Assembly (NCBI GenBank): GCA_964561545.1
Contig: CAZLQF010000002.1
Coordinates: 100,139-164,138, forward strand
From: CAZLQF01 sp964561545
GTDB lineage: Bacteria > Bacteroidota > Bacteroidia > CAILMK01 > CAYYUA01
DNA: 64,000 bases
Direction: 5' to 3'
The position numbers and the translations under genes were made by a program. Positions within the stretch are counted from its first letter, which is position 1. Each line of letters opens with the position of its first letter. Of the stretch, positions 7,433 through 15,072 are shown one piece after another. The notes under the pieces were generated by a model, which searched no databases, was not told the origin of the DNA, and saw nothing but the letters and a program-made list of their open reading frames with translations.

Positions 7433-9739
7433 ATGAATAGTTTGTTACTTAAATGCTTAACAGGTTTATTCTTCGTAAGTATTTTTTCCATTGGCAACCC
7501 CAATTATTCAGTAGCTCAAAAAGAAGAGGATACCACATGGGTTAATGCCCATGACGAAACCCATTGGTACACTTATGGCGCTTATGACAGTTGGGCTGAG
7601 TTTCCATCTAAAGACAATAGTTATCGCAAGATCATGCTGGAATATACCCTGGGCTGTCCGGGTACGGATTCAGTGAGTGAATGCAGCCAGTGGGATTATA
7701 CAACTAAAATAGAAGCCATGCTTCCAACAGGCACATATGACTCCAATGTAGTTCCAGCACCTAATTTCAGGGTCGATGGCGATACGGTCAGCACCATTTA
7801 CTACAATACCGATCCTACGTACATCAACGTTTACGATGATGAGAACAACAGCACCGATTCAGTTAAAGCTGATAGTTTTAAAATAACTTTATTCAACGAC
7901 TCCCAAAATCCACTTCAGGCAACCGATTCCATGTACGTTTATCCCGGCAATTATTACCGTTATGAGTTTAACAGCAACGGAGATACGATCGGTTCTAAAA
8001 AAGTTGGTTATGAAAAGGTAAAGAATCTAAGCTTAGATACGGTCTATGAAAAATATGAAGTAAAAGAGGGCATTGAATTGGCTCGTGCCAGTACACCCTA
8101 TGCTGGCAATAAGGAACATGGCTGGTACCATACCTGGCGTTATGATGTGACCGAATACGCCCCTATTTTACATGATTCTGTAGAGATCAGGGCTTTCTAC
8201 AGAGGACCGAGGAATGGTTTTACGGTATCTGTAGATTTTGCTTTTATTGAAGGAACCCCGCCAAGGGAGCCAAAACGTGTTATGAACTTGTGGAAAAGTC
8301 CGGCTAATGGTTGGATTTACGGAGATTCAGACCAACCCATTTCAGACCATCTAAAAACAAGAAACATCGACCTTAATCAAGACGAAAAAAATTACATGAT
8401 ACGGGTGGTTCCCAATGGCCACGGTTTCGGCCCGCAAGCCGAAAATTGCGCTGAGTTCTGTCAAAAAAATTACTACATCGACATTAACAAAACGGAAAGA
8501 TTCAAGCAACTCATATGGCGTGATGACTGCGGTATGACCCCGATCTACCCGCAAACAGGAACTTGGATTTACAGCCGGTCTAATTGGTGCCCGGGCACGC
8601 CAGTAACAAGGTTTGACCATGAAGCAACACCCTATATTGACCCGGGTAGTTCATTTACGGTTGACATGGCTTTTGACCCTTACACGTTCCTGTACGAAAA
8701 TGCCAACACCACCCCCAAGTGGGTACTGGATGTCCAGCTTATAACTTTTGGAGAAAAGAATTTTGAAAACGATGCTTCTTTAAATAAGATCATTGCCCCC
8801 AATACCAATGAGAACTTTAAGCGGTACAATCCCATCTGTAAAAATCCATTGGTAGTGATCCGGAACAAGGGTTCCAAACCTTTGACTTCCGTAGATATTG
8901 ATTACGGAGGCATTAATGCACCTGACACTTTAAAGGGCTCCTATACGTGGGAAGGCAATTTAGAATTCGGTGAACTTGACACCGTTGCATTGCCAGGTAC
9001 TGATAAATATGGGGGCCTTTATGTAAATTCAGAAAGGTTCAATGTAGATCTATCCAATCCTAATGGAAAAGAAGATGAAAACCCTAACAATGATCACAAA
9101 ACCGTTAGTTACGAAAAACCACCTGAATTGCCTGAAAAATTCATTTTTGAGATTCAATCCGATGCGCCTAAGGAAACTTCATGGAAGATAACCGATAAGT
9201 GGGGCAATACCATTCAAACATCCAAACCCTATACAGAAGCTAATAAGCTTTACAGAGATACCATATCACTTGAACCTGGTTGTTATGAAATGCTTATTAA
9301 TGACAGCGAAAATGATGGTGTCAACTTCTTTTGTCAAAGCTCAAATGCATCAAATAGCGGATGTGGTACGATTAAACTAAGAAACCACGACAATCAATTC
9401 TCTCTGGTTAACCTTCAAGATAATTTTGGGGACCGGTTATCAATACATTTTACAGTAGGCCATGTTTTAGATGTTGAAGAATCCAACTTCTCCCCCCATC
9501 TTAACGTTTATCCCAATCCTGCCCAATCCAAACTTAATCTGGAGGGTTCTTTTACAAAAGGTGGTGATTTTGAAGTTGAAGTTACTTCCATTATGGGTCA
9601 ACAAGTGATGGCCAAAACTTTTGATAATTATAGCAACCAGGAAGTGCAGCTAAACATCGGAGAGCTTAAGGCAGGAATTTACTTGATAAAAGCCCAAATT
9701 GGCGATAAAAAAGTCATCAAAAGGTTTGTAAAACAATAA
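7433..9739 (+). CDS. Secreted peptide-N-glycosidase F-like protein with T9SS sorting domain
   Basis: A 768-aa secreted protein with an N-terminal signal peptide. The central region resembles the two eight-stranded sandwich domains of PNGase F, the amidase that strips N-glycans from glycoproteins: WDYTTKIEAML, RAFYRGPRNGFTVSVDFAFIEG, VVPNGHGFGPQAENCAEFC, IWRDDCGMTPIYPQTGTW and WCPGTPV, then a C-terminal-like domain near MAFDPYTFLYENANTTPKWVLDVQL. The remainder is an about 190-aa linker/sandwich and a type A T9SS sorting domain (NVYPNPAQSKLNLEGS ... GIYLIKAQIGDKKVIKRFVKQ). It is larger than classical PNGase F (about 300 aa). Activity is not assured: many Bacteroidota proteins are only PNGase F-related. 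It suggests use of host or algal glycoprotein. Confidence 0.78.
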   Translation: MNSLLLKCLTGLFFVSIFSIGNPNYSVAQKEEDTTWVNAHDETHWYTYGAYDSWAEFPSKDNSYRKIMLEYTLGCPGTDSVSECSQWDYTTKIEAMLPTGTYDSNVVPAPNFRVDGDTVSTIYYNTDPTYINVYDDENNSTDSVKADSFKITLFNDSQNPLQATDSMYVYPGNYYRYEFNSNGDTIGSKKVGYEKVKNLSLDTVYEKYEVKEGIELARASTPYAGNKEHGWYHTWRYDVTEYAPILHDSVEIRAFYRGPRNGFTVSVDFAFIEGTPPREPKRVMNLWKSPANGWIYGDSDQPISDHLKTRNIDLNQDEKNYMIRVVPNGHGFGPQAENCAEFCQKNYYIDINKTERFKQLIWRDDCGMTPIYPQTGTWIYSRSNWCPGTPVTRFDHEATPYIDPGSSFTVDMAFDPYTFLYENANTTPKWVLDVQLITFGEKNFENDASLNKIIAPNTNENFKRYNPICKNPLVVIRNKGSKPLTSVDIDYGGINAPDTLKGSYTWEGNLEFGELDTVALPGTDKYGGLYVNSERFNVDLSNPNGKEDENPNNDHKTVSYEKPPELPEKFIFEIQSDAPKETSWKITDKWGNTIQTSKPYTEANKLYRDTISLEPGCYEMLINDSENDGVNFFCQSSNASNSGCGTIKLRNHDNQFSLVNLQDNFGDRLSIHFTVGHVLDVEESNFSPHLNVYPNPAQSKLNLEGSFTKGGDFEVEVTSIMGQQVMAKTFDNYSNQEVQLNIGELKAGIYLIKAQIGDKKVIKRFVKQ

Positions 9740-9759
9740 CTGCTAATCTATCTATAAAT

Positions 9760-9790
9760 AAAAGGCTGGCACTAAGGGTCAGCCTTTTTC
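9760..9790. terminator. Bidirectional terminator between convergent genes
   Basis: AAAGGCTG (9761-9768) and CAGCCTTT (9780-9787) pair with an 11-nt loop. A-rich sequence lies on the left and T-rich on the right, so the hairpin can end both the PNGase F-like transcript and the convergent SDR transcript, whose stop codon lies inside it. Confidence 0.8.
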
Positions 9791-10690
9791 ATGATCAAGC
9801 AGCTCATCCAAAGCCTTATCAATGGTAGGAAATTGAAATTGGAACCCTGCTTTCTTGATCTTTTCAGCCGAAACATTTAAGCTGGATAAGATCACATTGG
9901 CCACCTCCCCCTGCATTAATTTAATAGCGAATTTGGGCACCTTGGGCATAAAGAGCGGCTTATTAAGTTTTGAAGCAATGGATTTTGTTATCGCTTCATT
10001 ACTTTTAGGATCCGGAGCTACTGCGTTGTAAACCCCTTCTATATTTTTATTTTTCAAAACAAACATGATCATGCTGGTTAGATCATCAATATGGATCCAG
10101 GGCATGATTTCCTTGCCGGTGCCAAGCGGTGCGCCCACCCCAAGTTTAATGGGCAGCATCATCTGTGGGAGTGCCCCATCTTTGGCATCCATCACAATCC
10201 CAAACCTAAGCACAATTTTTGTTGCTTTTAGATCAGATTCAAGCAAGGCATTTTCCCAATCTTTACAAACTTCCGCCAGGAAATCAGAACCATTTTCTGA
10301 CTGCTCATCCACCACGCCAGTTACTTGAGAGCCGTAATAGTTAACGCCCGAAGCATTGACAAAATTTTGCAAATGCTCGTGTTGCTTAAAAGTATCAACC
10401 AATAGCTCAGTGCTTTGTAAGCGGCTTTTTTTGATTTCCTTCTTGTAGCTTTCAGTCCAGCGTTTGGAAAATAAATTGGCGCCAGCCAGGTTAACGATAT
10501 GGTCAACTTTTTCAAGGGGCTGTTCATCAATCTCGTGCTTGCCCGGATCCCAATAAACATAGCTTTTTTGGGATCCTCCTGTTTTAGGAGAGCGGGTAAG
10601 AATGATGACATGGTAATTATTCTTGATTAAAAGCTCGCTAAGCCTTTGGCCTACCAAACCGCTGCCGCCTGCTATTACTACATGTTCCAT
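9779..10690 (-). CDS. TIGR01777-type SDR epimerase
   Basis: A 303-aa atypical short-chain dehydrogenase with an N-terminal NAD(P) Rossmann motif GGSGLVGQRL at residues 8-17. Other family markers are VDHIVNLAGANLFSKRW, the NASGVNYYG strand with the active-site-like Tyr, LRFGIVMDAKDGALPQM and MPWIHIDDLTSMI. The C-terminal DUF1731-like end (LFMPKVPKFAIKLMQGEVANVILSSLNVS) is present and full length. This family (E. coli YfcH, human SDR39U1) has no firm substrate. It is transcribed alone and ends inside the shared terminator. Confidence 0.9.
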   Translation of the reverse strand: MEHVVIAGGSGLVGQRLSELLIKNNYHVIILTRSPKTGGSQKSYVYWDPGKHEIDEQPLEKVDHIVNLAGANLFSKRWTESYKKEIKKSRLQSTELLVDTFKQHEHLQNFVNASGVNYYGSQVTGVVDEQSENGSDFLAEVCKDWENALLESDLKATKIVLRFGIVMDAKDGALPQMMLPIKLGVGAPLGTGKEIMPWIHIDDLTSMIMFVLKNKNIEGVYNAVAPDPKSNEAITKSIASKLNKPLFMPKVPKFAIKLMQGEVANVILSSLNVSAEKIKKAGFQFQFPTIDKALDELLDHEKG

Positions 10691-11014
10691 GGGTAACTTA
10701 TTTAAGATTGGGTTGTCAATATAATAATGTTCGGGTTGATAACCATATAATTTAACACCTTGGATAAGGCTAAGGTTGGCATTGAATACATTGAAATTGT
10801 TTTGAGTTCATGCAATTGTAAATAGATTTCCTGAGCGTACTTACCAAATAACTTTTGTAAGGCAATAACCTAATTCCTATTAAGATTACCCGCAACAGCA
10901 AAGCTTTGCTTCAATCTTTTAAGCCGTTCTTAGTTTTCATAGTTAATTGATCATTGATTTTGTGGGAATGGGTAAAATAAAGTAGTTTTGAGCTCCATAA
11001 AAACTTCCTTCAAT
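10691..11014 (+). other. Intergenic region with sucC promoter
   Basis: A 324-bp divergent region between the SDR gene and sucC. The only clear signal is the sucC promoter near its right end (listed separately). No ORF or stable hairpin was seen. Confidence 0.5.
10959..10990 (+). promoter_or_regulatory. Bacteroidota promoter for sucC
   Basis: TTTG at 10959-10962 and TAGTTTTG at 10983-10990 fit the -33/-7 consensus with 20 nt between them. The sucC ATG at 11015 follows 24 nt later, so the leader is short. Confidence 0.65.
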
Positions 11015-12205
11015 ATGAACATACATGAATATCAAGCCAAGGACATTCTAAGCAGCTTCGGAGTACCTATCCAAAAAGGTATTGTTGCTTCTACGGTAGA
11101 CGAAGCAGTAAAAGGCGCTGAACAACTTGAAAAAGAAACTGGCACAGACGTTTATGTGGTCAAAGCCCAGATTCATGCAGGTGGCCGTGGCAAAGGCGGT
11201 GGCGTAAAATTGGCCAAATCCAAAGACGAGCTTAAGGAAAAAGCTTCCAACATGTTGGGGATGAACCTGGTAACGCCACAAACCGGAGAAGAAGGCAAAG
11301 AGGTGCGCCAAGTATATGTTACAGAAGATGCTTATTATCCTGGAGACAGTGAACCGCAGGAGCTTTACATGAGTGTTTTGCTGGACCGCGCCAATGGTCA
11401 GAACATCATCATGTATTCACCTGAAGGTGGTGTGGATATTGAAGAAGTAGCTTCCAAAACACCTGATAAAATCTTTAAAGAACCCATTGATCCTGCTATT
11501 GGAATTCAACCTTTCCAAGCGCGAAGAATCGCTTTCAATTATGGCCTTAGCGGTAATGCTTTTAAGCACATGGTTAAATTCGTAATGGCCTTGTACAAGG
11601 CTTACGATGGTATTGATGCTTCGCTCTTTGAGGTTAACCCTGTTTTAAAGACTGCGGATAATAAAGTTATAGCCGTTGATGCCAAGGTAAACCTGGATGA
11701 TAATGCCTTATACCGGCATAAGGATTTTGAAGAATTAAGGGATGTTTCTGAAGAAGAGCCCTTAGAAGTTAAGGCCAAAGAAAACAGCCTCAATTACATC
11801 AAACTGGACGGTAATGTTGGCTGCATGGTTAATGGCGCAGGCTTGGCCATGGCCACCATGGATATGATCAAACTTTCGGGAGGTGATCCCGCCAATTTTC
11901 TGGACGTTGGTGGCGCTGCCAATCCACAAACCGTGGAAGCCGGTTTTAGGATCATCATGGAAGACCCCAACGTAGAGGCCATTCTTGTTAACATATTTGG
12001 CGGTATTGTACGTTGCGATCGAGTAGCCACTGGAATTGTTGAGGCTTGTAAAAACATTGAAAATCTGAACATTCCCATCATTGTAAGGTTGCAAGGAACC
12101 AATGCAGAAGAGGCTAAAAAGATCATTGATGAAAGCGGGCTTAAGGTTAAATCAGCCGTTCTTTTGGATGAAGCTGCCAAACTTGTTAAAGAAACGGTCG
12201 GATAA
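11015..12205 (+). CDS. sucC: Succinyl-CoA ligase (ADP-forming) beta subunit
   Basis: TCA-cycle enzyme subunit (396 aa) that makes ATP or GTP while converting succinyl-CoA to succinate; it works with SucD, which is not in this window. It starts MNIHEYQAKDILSSFGVP, the canonical SucC N-terminus. A TTG at 10988 would add nine residues, but lies inside the promoter. ATP-grasp features are VVKAQIHAGGRGKGGGVK, EVNPV and AVDAKVNLDDNA; the CoA-ligase part has GCMVNGAGLAMATMD, FLDVGGAA and NIFGGIVRCD. sucC and sucD are commonly unlinked in Bacteroidota, so the isolated position is normal. Confidence 0.97.
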   Translation: MNIHEYQAKDILSSFGVPIQKGIVASTVDEAVKGAEQLEKETGTDVYVVKAQIHAGGRGKGGGVKLAKSKDELKEKASNMLGMNLVTPQTGEEGKEVRQVYVTEDAYYPGDSEPQELYMSVLLDRANGQNIIMYSPEGGVDIEEVASKTPDKIFKEPIDPAIGIQPFQARRIAFNYGLSGNAFKHMVKFVMALYKAYDGIDASLFEVNPVLKTADNKVIAVDAKVNLDDNALYRHKDFEELRDVSEEEPLEVKAKENSLNYIKLDGNVGCMVNGAGLAMATMDMIKLSGGDPANFLDVGGAANPQTVEAGFRIIMEDPNVEAILVNIFGGIVRCDRVATGIVEACKNIENLNIPIIVRLQGTNAEEAKKIIDESGLKVKSAVLLDEAAKLVKETVG

Positions 12206-12219
12206 AAGCTAAAATCTCC

Positions 12220-12261
12220 AATTTTTCGTTAAATTGAAAAATAATTAAAAAACGAAAAATT
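12220..12261 (+). promoter_or_regulatory. Perfect 11-bp inverted repeat just before the Sua5/YrdC start codon
   Basis: AATTTTTCGTT (12220-12230) and AACGAAAAATT (12251-12261) are exact inverse complements separated by 20 nt, ending one base before the ATG at 12263. It could be an mRNA hairpin masking the start region or a protein-binding site. It lacks the T-tract of a normal sucC terminator. Confidence 0.5.
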
Positions 12262-12262
12262 T

Positions 12263-12883
12263 ATGTATTTAAAAGTTTATCCGGAGAATCCAGCCCCAAG
12301 GCATATTGATCACGTAACGGAAACCATTAAAAATGGTGGAATCGTGATCTATCCAACCGATACCGTATATGCGGTAGGTTGTGACCTTTACAATACCAAA
12401 GCTATTGAAAACTTATGCAAACTGGTAGGCAAGAAACCTGAGGAAGCTAAGCTTTCAATGATTTTTTCTAATTTATCAACCATATCTGATTATACCCTGC
12501 CATTTGATAAGAGTGTTTTCAAAGCCATGAAAAAATCCTTTCCAGGTCCTTATACTTTTATCTTAAACTCGAACAGTAAGGTGCCTAAAATATTTAAAAA
12601 CAAACGCAAGGAAATAGGCGTCCGCATTCCCAACAACCTTATCCCAACTAAAGTGGTAGAGGCAATGGGCAATCCGATGATCTCTGCTTCATTGCACGAT
12701 GACGATGATATCATCCAATACCCCACAGACCCGGAAGAGATTTATGAAAAGTACAAACACGATGTAGACTTGGTAGTTCATGGTGGCAATGGAGATAACA
12801 GGGTTTCCACCGTTATAGACTGTACCAGCAATGAAATTGAGATCATCCGTGAGGGTAAAGGTGACCTTGCAACTATAGGATAA
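12263..12883 (+). CDS. L-threonylcarbamoyladenylate synthase (Sua5/YciO/YrdC family)
   Basis: A 206-aa protein. Family role: makes threonylcarbamoyl-AMP from Thr, bicarbonate and ATP for the tRNA t6A37 modification. Visible motifs are GGIVIYPTDTVYAVGCDLYN (about 28-47), the KxxR-like KRKEIGVRIPNN, MISASLHDDD, and VSTVIDCTSNEIEIIREGKGD at the end, a typical YciO/YrdC C-terminus. There is no Sua5 C-terminal domain, so it is the short form. YciO-type paralogues share this layout and some lack robust synthase activity, so no gene symbol is given. Confidence 0.85.
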   Translation: MYLKVYPENPAPRHIDHVTETIKNGGIVIYPTDTVYAVGCDLYNTKAIENLCKLVGKKPEEAKLSMIFSNLSTISDYTLPFDKSVFKAMKKSFPGPYTFILNSNSKVPKIFKNKRKEIGVRIPNNLIPTKVVEAMGNPMISASLHDDDDIIQYPTDPEEIYEKYKHDVDLVVHGGNGDNRVSTVIDCTSNEIEIIREGKGDLATIG

Positions 12884-12892
12884 AACCCATTC

Positions 12893-12925
12893 AGGGCTTT
12901 TGGTTTAAATCCAAAAGCCCTTTCT
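12893..12925 (+). terminator. Rho-independent terminator after Sua5/YrdC gene
   Basis: AGGGCTTTTGG (12893-12903) and CCAAAAGCCCT (12911-12921) form a perfect 11-bp stem with a 7-nt loop, followed by TTCT. Confidence 0.85.
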
Positions 12926-12992
12926 AATCCCATTTTTTTCTTCTACAAAAAAAAATTTTTAATTTTCTCCTTTAATTGAAAATTAGTCTAAT

Positions 12993-14054
12993 ATGAATTA
13001 TTTGTACGTTAAAAAGCCCATTTCGCTTGTGGTCATGGCTATCATGATTCTAAGCATATCAGGCTGTAAAAAAGACAATCCTGCCTCAAAAAAACCCTCG
13101 GCATGCCTCTCAGTAACCAATAACAACCCCGCCCCAGGGGCAAGTATCATTTTTAAAAATTGCTCTAAAAATGCAGACCACATTGTTGTAAAACTTGGGG
13201 ATGGCACGTATGCCAGCTCAACCCCTATTAAACACGTGTACGCAGATTCAGGCGTCTATAAAGCCAAGCTGACCGCTTATTCTGAAGATGAAGAGTTTAA
13301 AACCACAAGCTTGCAAACAATATATGTGGGGGTCTCGCCCGAAGATCAAGACGGGAATGGAAGTGGAAACGGAAATGGTGGCGGAGATGGTGATGGAGAT
13401 GGTAACGGTGATGGTGATGTCCCAGAGCCATTTGCTTGTTTCAATCCATCGGACACCGTAATACAAATTGGGAAAAGCGTTTCATTTTCGAATTGTTCAG
13501 ATAAGTCAGATCAGTATGAATGGAATTTTGGTGATGGTTCTACTTCCATAAAAGCCAATCCCGACCATGTTTATGAAAGTGCAGGAACTTATGAGGTCAC
13601 CTTAACGGCTTTTTCACCCAACAGGAAGAAACAGGATGACACTACCCTCACCATTAGGGCGATTGCCCCAAAGCTTTCCTCTATTGAATTGTTGAATTTT
13701 CCTGAACAAAAGCCAAATGGTGAGGATTGGGATGATGGAATTATAGGATTCATTAGTGATCCGGACATCATTATGCGAATTGCTCAACAAAATGGAGATG
13801 TTTTATTTGAAAATGATCCCATTAGTAACTTCAGCCAGGATCAATTACCCCAAACATGGGAGGTCTCTGAAGAAATAAAAATTAAAAATGATACCTGGAT
13901 TGTTCAGCTTGTGGATAATGATGATAACTTTAGTGATGGAGGTGGTGAAGAAATAATATATGAGAACAACATAGTGCCGGCCGAATTGACCCAAAATGGT
14001 ACCATTAAGCTTGAAACATCATCAACATCCATTAACCTTAATTACGAACAATAA
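12993..14054 (+). CDS. PKD-domain lipoprotein
   Basis: A 353-aa lipoprotein with signal PISLVVMAIMILSISGC. Two PKD-like beta-sandwiches follow: the first around residues 35-110 (DHIVVKLGDGTYASS...HVYADSGVYKAKLTAYS), the second around 148-223 (YEWNFGDGST...HVYESAGTYEVTLTAFS). They are joined by a Gly/Asp/Asn linker (NGSGNGNGGGDGDGDGNGDG) encoded by near-repeats of GGAGATGGT. The C-terminal ~120 residues are unassigned; PNGEDWDD...IMRIAQQNGDVLFENDP...WIVQLVDNDDN suggests a calcium-binding-like beta domain. It is probably surface exposed; the function is unknown. Confidence 0.82.
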   Translation: MNYLYVKKPISLVVMAIMILSISGCKKDNPASKKPSACLSVTNNNPAPGASIIFKNCSKNADHIVVKLGDGTYASSTPIKHVYADSGVYKAKLTAYSEDEEFKTTSLQTIYVGVSPEDQDGNGSGNGNGGGDGDGDGNGDGDVPEPFACFNPSDTVIQIGKSVSFSNCSDKSDQYEWNFGDGSTSIKANPDHVYESAGTYEVTLTAFSPNRKKQDDTTLTIRAIAPKLSSIELLNFPEQKPNGEDWDDGIIGFISDPDIIMRIAQQNGDVLFENDPISNFSQDQLPQTWEVSEEIKIKNDTWIVQLVDNDDNFSDGGGEEIIYENNIVPAELTQNGTIKLETSSTSINLNYEQ

Positions 14055-14112
14055 CGATCTAATTAAAGAAACCTTTGGCACTTGTTTTGAGTTATTTGTA
14101 TAAAATGCTACT

Positions 14113-14670
14113 ATGGGTTACTTATTGGCATTTATATTCTTATTACTGCCATTGGTTCAAAAAAGCCAGACCAAAGTTGCAGCCCGGATAGAAAATGGTG
14201 ATACCATTTTGATTGTTAACAAGCCGGAAGTTCGGGTATATGCAAAAATGGGGGAGAATGGCAAGAAAAGAAGAGCAGCCTATCGAGAATTGGTGCATGA
14301 CGTAAAAGAGGCTTTGCCCTATGCCAAACTATTTGCTTCCAAAATGCAGGAGATAGAGCGAAACCTTGAAAATTTAGAAACCAAGAGCGCCAAAAAAAGC
14401 TATTTAAACAAAACAGAAGCCAGATTAAAACAGCAATTGAAAAGCGACCTAAAGGATCTTACTTACGATCAGGGCCGCATTTTAATAAAACTCATTAACC
14501 GTGAAACCGGTAAAACCTCTTACGATTTGATCAAAAAATACAAAAGTGGCTTCAATGCTTTAATGTGGCAATCCTTTGCTGCTGTATTCGGGATGAATTT
14601 GAGAAATCAATACAATCCCAAAGAAGAAGAAGCCATCGAAAAGATTCTTCATGCTTTAGGGCATGAATGA
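14113..14670 (+). CDS. DUF4294 family protein
   Basis: A 185-aa exported protein found across Bacteroidota (DUF4294). It has an N-terminal hydrophobic stretch (MGYLLAFIFLLLPLVQKSQ). The block DTILIVNKPEVRVYAKMG is followed by a helical stretch RRAAYRELVHDVKEALPYAKLFASKM and by YDQGRILIKLINRETGKTSYDLIKKYKSGFNALMWQSFAAVF, the family signature. The enzymatic role is unknown. It ends 6 bp before the stop of the convergent small acidic protein gene. Confidence 0.85.
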   Translation: MGYLLAFIFLLLPLVQKSQTKVAARIENGDTILIVNKPEVRVYAKMGENGKKRRAAYRELVHDVKEALPYAKLFASKMQEIERNLENLETKSAKKSYLNKTEARLKQQLKSDLKDLTYDQGRILIKLINRETGKTSYDLIKKYKSGFNALMWQSFAAVFGMNLRNQYNPKEEEAIEKILHALGHE

Positions 14671-14676
14671 TTTTAA

Positions 14677-14991
14677 TTATTCTGAGGATTCTTCAGCTTC
14701 GTTGGCTTCGCCACTTTCCTCGGTTTGTTCCCCTTCTGTTTCTTCAGAGTGTTCTTCAGCTTCAGCAGTTTCGGTACTCACTTCTGCTTGCATGTTTTCT
14801 TCCCCTTGAGGATGAGCTTCCTCATTTGACGTTTCCTCAGCTATTTCTTCTTCACTTTTCTCCTTGTCAGCTACATCAAGTCCTTTTGGCCGTATATAAC
14901 TCTTGATGGTGGATTCTTTCAACAAACTTTTTCGTTGGTTAATCCTTTTTGTCTTTTTAATTTGTCTGGCAGTTAGTTTTTGTCTTGTCAT
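14677..14991 (-). CDS. Small protein with basic head and Glu-rich acidic tail
   Basis: A 104-aa protein I do not recognise. Residues 1-40 are basic (MTRQKLTARQIKKTKRINQR ...KSYIRPKGLD) and could bind RNA or DNA. Residues 45-104 are almost all E, S, A, T, N, G and Q and form a strongly acidic disordered tail. No signal peptide or membrane segment. A TACCTTTG element lies 20 nt before the ATG, which argues that it is a real gene. The opposite-strand ORF in this region is a low-complexity shadow. Basic-plus-acidic layouts occur in chaperone-like nucleic-acid partners, but that is speculation. Confidence 0.68.
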   Translation of the reverse strand: MTRQKLTARQIKKTKRINQRKSLLKESTIKSYIRPKGLDVADKEKSEEEIAEETSNEEAHPQGEENMQAEVSTETAEAEEHSEETEGEQTEESGEANEAEESSE

Positions 14992-15010
14992 CAGGTTTTC
15001 AATTTTACTG

Positions 15011-15018
15011 CAAAGGTA
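15011..15018 (-). promoter_or_regulatory. -7 promoter element for the small acidic protein
   Basis: On the minus strand this reads TACCTTTG followed by C, the same -7 element as the tRNA-Glu promoter. It lies about 20 nt before the ATG at 14991. No convincing -33 TTG was found. Confidence 0.6.
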
Positions 15019-15072
15019 AAAGATTTTTGAGAATGGCTGTATTAGGTCCTAATTTGATGTGTATTATAATTA

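Noticed and set aside
11794..12180. 128-aa ORF antisense to sucC
   Set aside because: It is the complementary frame of a strongly conserved sucC region; it is Ser/Thr/Met/Pro-rich with no start signals.
14667..14906. 79-aa plus-strand ORF opposite the small acidic protein
   Set aside because: It is a shadow of the Glu-rich codons on the minus strand (Leu/Phe/Pro/Ser-rich) and lacks a promoter; the minus-strand gene has one.
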